Below, in pieces: positions 13,990 to 18,169 of a stretch of 18,169 nucleotides of DNA. Source of the stretch: GCA-2687515 sp002687515 (GTDB taxonomy: Bacteria; Pseudomonadota; Alphaproteobacteria; Rhodospirillales; UBA2165); assembly GCA_030745835.1 (NCBI GenBank), contig JASLNU010000096.1, forward strand, positions 1-18,169. The letters are read 5' to 3'. The notes below the pieces were generated by a model that was not told the origin of the DNA, made no database searches, and saw only the letters and a program-made list of their open reading frames with translations. The position numbers and the translations under genes are program-made. Position 1 is the stretch's first letter, and each line of letters starts with the position of its first letter.

Positions 13990-15423
13990 ATGACCGATCT
14001 TAAAGACCTTTATGCGGATGCCGGAGACGCAGGTGACGGAGACGGGGCCGCCGTCGCCATCGACATCGTCGGCAAGGATCAGTTTGATAGCTGGCTGGAC
14101 AGCCAGCCGGAACCGGATGCGCGTTGGATCAAAAGCGCCGGCTTCAAGGCCGGTCCCGGGGACATTTGCCTGATCCCGGGGGCCGACGGTGACCTGGCCC
14201 GGGTCATTGCCGGCGCCAGCGACGAAGGCGGGATGTGGGACACCGGCGGGCTTCGCGATGGGCTGCCGGGCGGGCACTATCGGCTGCCAAGCGCGGCGGA
14301 TACCGACGGCGCGGCGGACGGCGAAGGCGCGGCCTTGGCCTGGGGGCTCGGCGCCTACAAGTTCGACCGCTACAAAGAGAGCGCCGGCGATACGGACGGC
14401 GTGGACGCCCGCCTGGTCTGGCCAGATGGGTGCGATGCGGCAAAGGTTCTGAACTGGGCCGAAAGTATTTATCTGGTGCGCGATCTGATCAATACGCCGG
14501 CCGGCGATATGGGACCGGACGCCCTCGCCGATGCGGCCCGCGCCGTTGCCGAAGCGCATGGCGCCGAAATTAATGTCATTACGGGTGGCGATTTATTGAA
14601 GCAGAATTATCCCGCCGTTCATGCCGTCGGCCGGGCCAGCGACAAACCGCCATGCCTGATTGATATCACCTGGGGCGATGCCAAGCATGCCAAGGTCACG
14701 CTGGTCGGCAAGGGCGTCTGTTTCGACACCGGCGGGCTCGATATCAAGGCCGCCGACGGCATGAAGCTGATGAAAAAGGACATGGGCGGCGGCGCCCATG
14801 TGCTCGGCCTCGGCAATATGATCATGGCGAGCCGGCTGCCGGTGCGCCTCCGCGTCCTGGTGCCGGCGGTGGAAAACAGCATTTCCGGCAACGCGCTCTA
14901 TCCGATGGACGTGGTAACGACCCGCTCCGGCAAGACCGTCGAGATCGGTAACACCGACGCCGAGGGACGGGTGATCCTGGCCGATGCCCTCTATGAAGGC
15001 GCCCGCGAAGAGCCCCATATGCTGATCGATTTCGCGACCCTGACCGGGGCCGCGCGCGTCGCCTTGGGGCCGGACCTGCCGGCGCTGTTCTGCAATGACG
15101 ACCGGCTGGCGGCGGAATTGCTGGCGGCCGGGGATGCGGCCCAGGATCCCCTGTGGCGGCTGCCGCTCTGGGCCGGGTACCGAAAGCTGGTCGACGGCAA
15201 AACCGCCGATCTGACCAACGCGCCGGAGGGGCGCTTCGGCGGCGCCATCACCGCCGCCCTGTTCCTCGGCGAATTCGCTGGCGCGGCTGCGGCATGGGCG
15301 CATATCGACCTGATGGGCTGGAACACGGCCGCCAAACCGGGACGCCCGGAGGGCGGCGAGGCGATGGCCATACGCGCCGTGTTTCGCGCCATCGAGGAAA
15401 GATTTAAATCGCCGCCAAAATGA
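13990..15423 (+). CDS. M17 leucyl aminopeptidase family protein
   Basis: At 477 aa this is the usual length for cytosolic M17 peptidases. The N-terminal third is divergent and acidic. The C-terminal catalytic domain has V-G-K-G-V-C-F-D-T-G-G-L-D-I-K (239-253) with K241, D246 and K253, M-K-K-D-M-G-G-G with D264, and the family signature N-T-D-A-E-G-R (321-327) with D323, E325 and R327. These are the two-metal ligands and the bicarbonate-site arginine, so it should be an active metallo-aminopeptidase removing N-terminal residues from peptides in the cytoplasm. It lies 17 bp after the MDR gene; the link between the two is probably only co-transcription. Confidence 0.93.
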   Translation: MTDLKDLYADAGDAGDGDGAAVAIDIVGKDQFDSWLDSQPEPDARWIKSAGFKAGPGDICLIPGADGDLARVIAGASDEGGMWDTGGLRDGLPGGHYRLPSAADTDGAADGEGAALAWGLGAYKFDRYKESAGDTDGVDARLVWPDGCDAAKVLNWAESIYLVRDLINTPAGDMGPDALADAARAVAEAHGAEINVITGGDLLKQNYPAVHAVGRASDKPPCLIDITWGDAKHAKVTLVGKGVCFDTGGLDIKAADGMKLMKKDMGGGAHVLGLGNMIMASRLPVRLRVLVPAVENSISGNALYPMDVVTTRSGKTVEIGNTDAEGRVILADALYEGAREEPHMLIDFATLTGAARVALGPDLPALFCNDDRLAAELLAAGDAAQDPLWRLPLWAGYRKLVDGKTADLTNAPEGRFGGAITAALFLGEFAGAAAAWAHIDLMGWNTAAKPGRPEGGEAMAIRAVFRAIEERFKSPPK

Positions 15424-15476
15424 ATCGTTTGGCATCGGGCCGAATATGGAATAAAAACGATACGGAAGCGAAACGA
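15424..15476. promoter_or_regulatory. Repeated AAACGA half-sites upstream of the MarR gene
   Basis: ATCGTTT (15424-15430) and AAACGAT (15455-15461) are inverted copies, and AAACGA recurs at 15471-15476. They lie between the aminopeptidase stop and the MarR start. Such repeats are typical of autoregulated MarR promoters; binding is inferred. Confidence 0.35.
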
Positions 15477-15493
15477 GATACTGCCTTTCGTTC

Positions 15494-15841
15494 ATGGAAC
15501 TCAACCCAAACCAAGCCCTGGAAATGTGGTGCAGCACGATTGTCGAGGGCGTCCGCCGCGATGCCCCGGACCTGACGGCGCGCCAGATGGCGGTGCTGCT
15601 TTTGGTTTACATGACGCCGGCGCCGCACACCGTGCGCGGCATGGCGGAAAGGCTGAATATATCCAAACCGGCAATCACCCGCGCCCTCGATAAGCTCGGC
15701 AAGCTGGAATTCATCCGCCGCAAGGAAGACGATATCGACCGGCGCAGCGTGCTTGTGCAGCGCACCGTAAAGGGCTCCATCTTCCTGCGTGAATATGGCG
15801 AGATTATCGCCCAGGCGGCACTGGAATTCGAGCCCGGGTAG
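15494..15841 (+). CDS. MarR-family transcriptional regulator
   Basis: A 115-aa winged-helix protein, short for MarR (usually ~140). L-T-A-R-Q-M-A-V-L-L-L-V-Y (28-40) starts the DNA-binding domain. The recognition region is V-R-G-M-A-E-R-L-N-I-S-K-P-A-I-T-R-A-L, and the wing is R-R-K-E-D-D-I-D-R-R-S-V-L-V, with the usual D-x-R salt bridge. The N- and C-terminal dimerisation helices are short. No good Shine-Dalgarno site precedes ATG 15494. Its stop codon (15839-15841) touches the stop of the opposite-strand epimerase gene, leaving no room for a terminator. Likely targets are itself or the upstream aldolase-MDR-peptidase run. Confidence 0.85.
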   Translation: MELNPNQALEMWCSTIVEGVRRDAPDLTARQMAVLLLVYMTPAPHTVRGMAERLNISKPAITRALDKLGKLEFIRRKEDDIDRRSVLVQRTVKGSIFLREYGEIIAQAALEFEPG

Positions 15842-16855
15842 TTAGGTTGAATGCAGATGCTGTTCCCTGGGTATCCGGAAGCGGGCCAAATAGCCCGGTA
15901 GCACGGCATCGGCGGGCGTCGCCGCGACGCCCAAATCGGCCATCGTTTTAGCGCCGTCCGAGACCACATTGCCGGAGCGCATAAAACGCACCATGTCGAC
16001 GCTGAATAACGGCCAGGGCAGCATTTGGATAAACCAGGCGACGGTCGAAAGATACCAGAACGGCGCCGGAAACAGAATCCGCCGCCGGCCGGTGTGGGTG
16101 AGCAGCAGCTCCATAATCTGTTTCGCCGAATAGACGTTGGGCCCGCCAAGTTCGAATATCTGGCCGTCCGTATCGCTGCCGCCGGCGAGCGCGCTCTGAA
16201 TGGCGTCGGCGACATCACCCACATAGACCGGCTGGAAGCGGCTGCCGCCATGGCCGAAGAGATCGATGCGCAACAGGGCGCCGTCCTCGAAAAAGCGAAG
16301 CCTCGGAATGGCCGGACAGCCGAATACCGGCATCGCCACGGTAAAACGCGCCAGCCCGGCGAACAGGTTGAAAAAGAAATCTTCGGGTCCGATAACAACG
16401 CTCGGCCGAAGAATGACGGCGGCTGGAAATTCCTCCCTGACGGCGGCTTCGCCCTCGGCCTTGGTGCGCGCATAATCGGATGGTGATCCTAAATCGGCGC
16501 CCAGCGCCGAGACATGCGCCAAGTGCCGGACGCCGGCTTCGCGGGCGACGGCGGCGACATTGCGGGCGCCGTCCACGTGCAGCTTTTGGAACGCCTTTTT
16601 ATTCGCCGCCAGCCGGCCGACCAGATTGACGACGGCATCGGCGCCGGCGACGGCGGCGCGCGTGCTTTCGGTATCGGTGATATCGGCGGCCAGCGGCACC
16701 ACCTGGCCGACATCGCCCATGGTTTTCAAATATTGCGCCGCTTCCGTGTCGCGCACCGCGACGCGGACGACGGCGCCCTCGGCCACCAACCGGCGCACCA
16801 GATGGCGGCCGATGAAACCGGAGCCGCCGAATACCGTAACGATGCTGTTATTCAT
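15842..16855 (-). CDS. NDUFA9-like NAD(P)-binding epimerase, complex I-associated type
   Basis: A 337-aa atypical/extended SDR. The Rossmann motif is V-F-G-G-S-G-F-I-G-R-H-L (8-19). D-A-V-V-N-L-V-G-R-L sits after strand 4, and Y128-A-R-T-K132 gives the Y-x-x-x-K pair. V-I-L-R-P-S-V-V-I-G-P-E-D-F-F-F-N and R-F-Q-P-V-Y-V-G-D-V-A match bacterial relatives of the mitochondrial complex I subunit NDUFA9, in which the dinucleotide is mostly structural. ATG 16855 is chosen because the Rossmann strand starts there; the frame is open much further upstream (to 17056) but with unrelated sequence. A hydrophobic stretch near residues 265-285 (FWYLSTVAWFIQMLPWPLF) may contact the membrane. The tail-to-tail stop with MarR is noted above. 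Confidence 0.88.
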   Translation of the reverse strand: MNNSIVTVFGGSGFIGRHLVRRLVAEGAVVRVAVRDTEAAQYLKTMGDVGQVVPLAADITDTESTRAAVAGADAVVNLVGRLAANKKAFQKLHVDGARNVAAVAREAGVRHLAHVSALGADLGSPSDYARTKAEGEAAVREEFPAAVILRPSVVIGPEDFFFNLFAGLARFTVAMPVFGCPAIPRLRFFEDGALLRIDLFGHGGSRFQPVYVGDVADAIQSALAGGSDTDGQIFELGGPNVYSAKQIMELLLTHTGRRRILFPAPFWYLSTVAWFIQMLPWPLFSVDMVRFMRSGNVVSDGAKTMADLGVAATPADAVLPGYLARFRIPREQHLHST

Positions 16856-16993
16856 ATCAAAACCGCCGTTCTTGCCGATCATTCGGTAATTAATACTGCA
16901 TACATAGTCCTTCACCAGGCGCCGAACAACAGGAACGCAACCAAAATATAGATGATCGAGGCCACCGCCGCGCTCCAATCCCGACAAACCCGG

Positions 16994-17022
16994 TTGACAG
17001 GATAGACGCCGATGGGTACCAC
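16994..17022 (+). promoter_or_regulatory. Candidate promoter of tRNA-Leu
   Basis: A consensus -35 TTGACA (16994-16999) is followed after 17 bp by TACCAC (17017-17022). Transcription would start near 17030, about 33 nt before the tRNA. The -10 is weak. Confidence 0.45.
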
Positions 17023-17062
17023 GACGCGGTTCAGCGGCGAAACCGCCGCAAGCCAAAACGGC

Positions 17063-17149
17063 GCCCAGGTGGCGGAATTGGTAGACGCGCAGGTTTCAGG
17101 TACCTGTGGCCGCAAGGTCGTGGAAGTTCGAGTCTTCTCCTGGGCACCA
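17063..17149 (+). tRNA. tRNA-Leu (anticodon CAG)
   Basis: An 87-nt tRNA with encoded CCA. The acceptor stem GCCCAGG pairs perfectly with CCTGGGC, followed by A and CCA. The anticodon stem CAGGT/ACCTG encloses the loop TTCAGGT, giving anticodon CAG, which reads the leucine codon CUG. The T-loop is TTCGAGT with a five-pair stem. A long variable arm, GGCCGCAAGGTCG region, is typical of class II leucine tRNAs. It stands alone, upstream of the RNase D-like gene. Confidence 0.96.
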
Positions 17150-17188
17150 TTAATGCCGCCCTTCCGCTGTTAACGGTTGAAAAATTGA

Positions 17189-17809
17189 ATGTCCATGCAG
17201 ATTGAGCTTCATAGCGGCGACTTGCCGGCAGGCGTGGATTTCGGAAACAGCGTCGCCATCGACACCGAAACCCTGGGGCTCAATCCGCTTCGCGACCGGC
17301 TCTGCGTCGTCCAGCTATCGGCCGGCGACGGCAACGCCCATGTGGTGCAGCTACGCGCCGGCGCCTATGATGCGCCCAACCTCAAGAAACTTTTTGCCGA
17401 TCCGTCGGTGACCAAGATTTTCCATTATGCCCGTTTCGATATCGCCACCATCCGCCATCATCTGGGTGTCGAGTGCAAGCCCGTATTCTGCACCAAAATC
17501 GCCTCGCGCCTGGCGCGCACCTATACCGGCGATCACGGCCTTACCGATCTCTGTAGTGAAATTCTGGGCGTCGATCTTTCCAAGCAGCAGCAGCAGAGCG
17601 ACTGGGGCAGCGACGAGCTTAGCCAGGAACAATTGGAATATGCCGCCTCGGACGTGATTTACCTGCACCGGCTGCGCGATGCGCTGGAAAAGAAGCTGGT
17701 CCGCGAAAACCGCCTCGACCTGGCAACCGCCTGTTTCGAGTTTTTGACCCATCGCGTCACCCTCGACCTTGCCGGCTGGCCGGAACAGGACATTTTTGAC
17801 CATAAATAG
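17189..17809 (+). CDS. RNase D-like 3'-5' exonuclease
   Basis: A 206-aa protein consisting of the DEDDy exonuclease domain only. The catalytic set is complete: D25 and E27 in I-D-T-E-T, D84 in Y-A-R-F-D-I-A, and Y151 with D155 in Y-A-A-S-D-V-I-Y-L-H. Full-length RNase D (~370 aa) also has HRDC domains, absent here; the short form is common in alphaproteobacteria. It should trim the 3' ends of tRNA and other small RNAs with two metal ions. It lies 39 bp after a tRNA-Leu, though this may be coincidence. ATG 17189 and ATG 17195 are both possible starts; neither has a clear Shine-Dalgarno site. Confidence 0.9.
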   Translation: MSMQIELHSGDLPAGVDFGNSVAIDTETLGLNPLRDRLCVVQLSAGDGNAHVVQLRAGAYDAPNLKKLFADPSVTKIFHYARFDIATIRHHLGVECKPVFCTKIASRLARTYTGDHGLTDLCSEILGVDLSKQQQQSDWGSDELSQEQLEYAASDVIYLHRLRDALEKKLVRENRLDLATACFEFLTHRVTLDLAGWPEQDIFDHK

Positions 17810-17855
17810 GCGCACCCGGCAGGGCCAGCGCGTATCTGGGCGATAACGCCTTTCA

Positions 17856-17884
17856 TTGACCTTTGGGCCGGCGGACTCCATAGT
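17856..17884 (+). promoter_or_regulatory. Candidate sigma-70-type promoter
   Basis: TTGACC (17856-17861) and CATAGT (17879-17884) are separated by 17 bp. Transcription would start near 17891 and run towards the short open frame at 17961. Confidence 0.5.
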
Positions 17885-17960
17885 AAAGCTGGCGTATTTT
17901 ATTGGAATCCGGGCCTTTTTTCCATTGAGGCGCCTGGATTCGACCGGATAATCAAAACAT

Positions 17961-18030
17961 GCCGAAATTGAAGGCCGCCGTTGCGGCCGCAAGCAAGGCT
18001 AAAAGCGGCTCGAACCCGGCGGTGGCACCT
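17961..18030 (+). pseudogene. Start of a Lys/Ala-rich coding frame, probably interrupted
   Basis: After the candidate promoter, an ATG near 17959 opens a frame starting M-P-K-L-K-A-A-V-A-A-A-S-K-A-K-S-G-S-N-P. It runs into the structured repeat at about 18031 and stays open to the window end only through repeat sequence. In many alphaproteobacteria the gene after RNase D is an arabinose-5-phosphate isomerase (KdsD) with a basic, Ala-rich N-terminus, so this may be its truncated start. That identity is an inference from synteny; nothing catalytic is present. Alternatively it is a non-coding leader. Confidence 0.3.
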
Positions 18031-18169
18031 AGTGGCCTGCGTCATCTAATTTGCACCCCTACGACGGCGTTGCAAGGTTTCCGGCGAGGAGCGCGCCGCG
18101 CCGTGGTGCCAATCCACCACAAGCCGCGCGCGACGACGACCGGGAGCCTTGCAACGCCGCCCTCTGGGT
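18031..18169 (+). mobile_element. Second, diverged copy of the structured repeat, cut by the window end
   Basis: From 18065 to 18169 the sequence aligns closely with the minus strand of the element at 8454-8716 (its part 8683-8580). The longest shared runs are AGGAGCGCGCCGCGCCGTG and GGTTTCCGG. The 13-bp stem is again perfect: 18065-18077 pairs with 18147-18159, spanning 95 nt against 94 in the other copy. The inner hairpin GTGGTG/CACCAC (18113-18120 region) replaces TGATGC/GCATCA. Stem positions differ in a paired way. The outer arm (about 18031-18064) is much more diverged but keeps TGC and CACCC landmarks in order. The left end near CCTA/GTGGCC is approximate, and the right half lies outside the window. 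Confidence 0.75.

Noticed and set aside
16912..17115. 67-codon minus-strand frame ending in a hydrophobic segment (S-I-I-Y-I-L-V-A-F-L-L-F).
   Set aside because: Its start lies inside the tRNA-Leu gene and no good internal start or ribosome binding site exists. The hydrophobic tail might be a tiny membrane protein, but the support is too weak.
1..18169. CRISPR array, rRNA, prophage or toxin-antitoxin genes.
   Set aside because: No regularly spaced repeats, rRNA segments, phage structural genes or recognisable toxin/antitoxin pairs were seen on either strand.

Overview
The window is GC-rich, about 60-65% by eye. Its codons end mostly in G or C, and it has a mixed set of alphaproteobacterial-type genes: an orphan oxaloacetate-decarboxylase-like subunit pair, a TauE exporter, an NDUFA9-like epimerase, and RNase D next to a tRNA-Leu. 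The best guess is an alphaproteobacterium of the Rhodospirillales type. That placement is an inference from gene content and style, because no rRNA or other decisive marker is present.

Layout. Positions 1-1330 hold a patchwork reading frame made of a transposase zinc-ribbon remnant, a glycine/aspartate-rich RTX-like protein and the second part of a CBS-domain protein. A SnoaL-like protein (1555-1905) follows, then a decayed membrane-protein remnant and a cold-shock protein on the minus strand (2107-2316). A LysR regulator (minus) and an ABM-like protein plus small membrane protein (plus) are divergent around an AT-rich region with a perfect palindrome (3558-3576). Next on the plus strand come a single-span membrane protein with a possible pilin-like C-terminus, a DMT transporter, and a biotin carrier/carboxyltransferase pair that overlap by 4 bp.

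From 8716 to 12012 a minus-strand cluster probably forms one transcript: small membrane protein, FAD-dependent dehydrogenase, TauE/SafE transporter and SDR oxidoreductase. Divergent from it on the plus strand are a class II aldolase, a zinc-independent quinone-oxidoreductase-like MDR, an M17 aminopeptidase and a MarR regulator. A complex-I NDUFA9-like epimerase (minus) abuts the MarR gene tail to tail. After it come tRNA-Leu(CAG) and an RNase D-like exonuclease.

The most interesting signal is a non-coding, highly structured repeat. A complete copy (8454-8716) has 33-bp terminal inverted repeats with one mismatch, several nested hairpins and a flanking TTA duplication, and it lies between two convergent genes. 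A second copy, diverged and cut off by the window end, begins near 18031 in the opposite orientation. The two differ at several stem positions by paired changes that keep the base pairing, and they differ by a 1-nt indel that breaks any shared reading frame. This indicates a mobile, structure-conserved MITE-like family rather than a gene. The second copy may interrupt the start of a gene downstream of RNase D.
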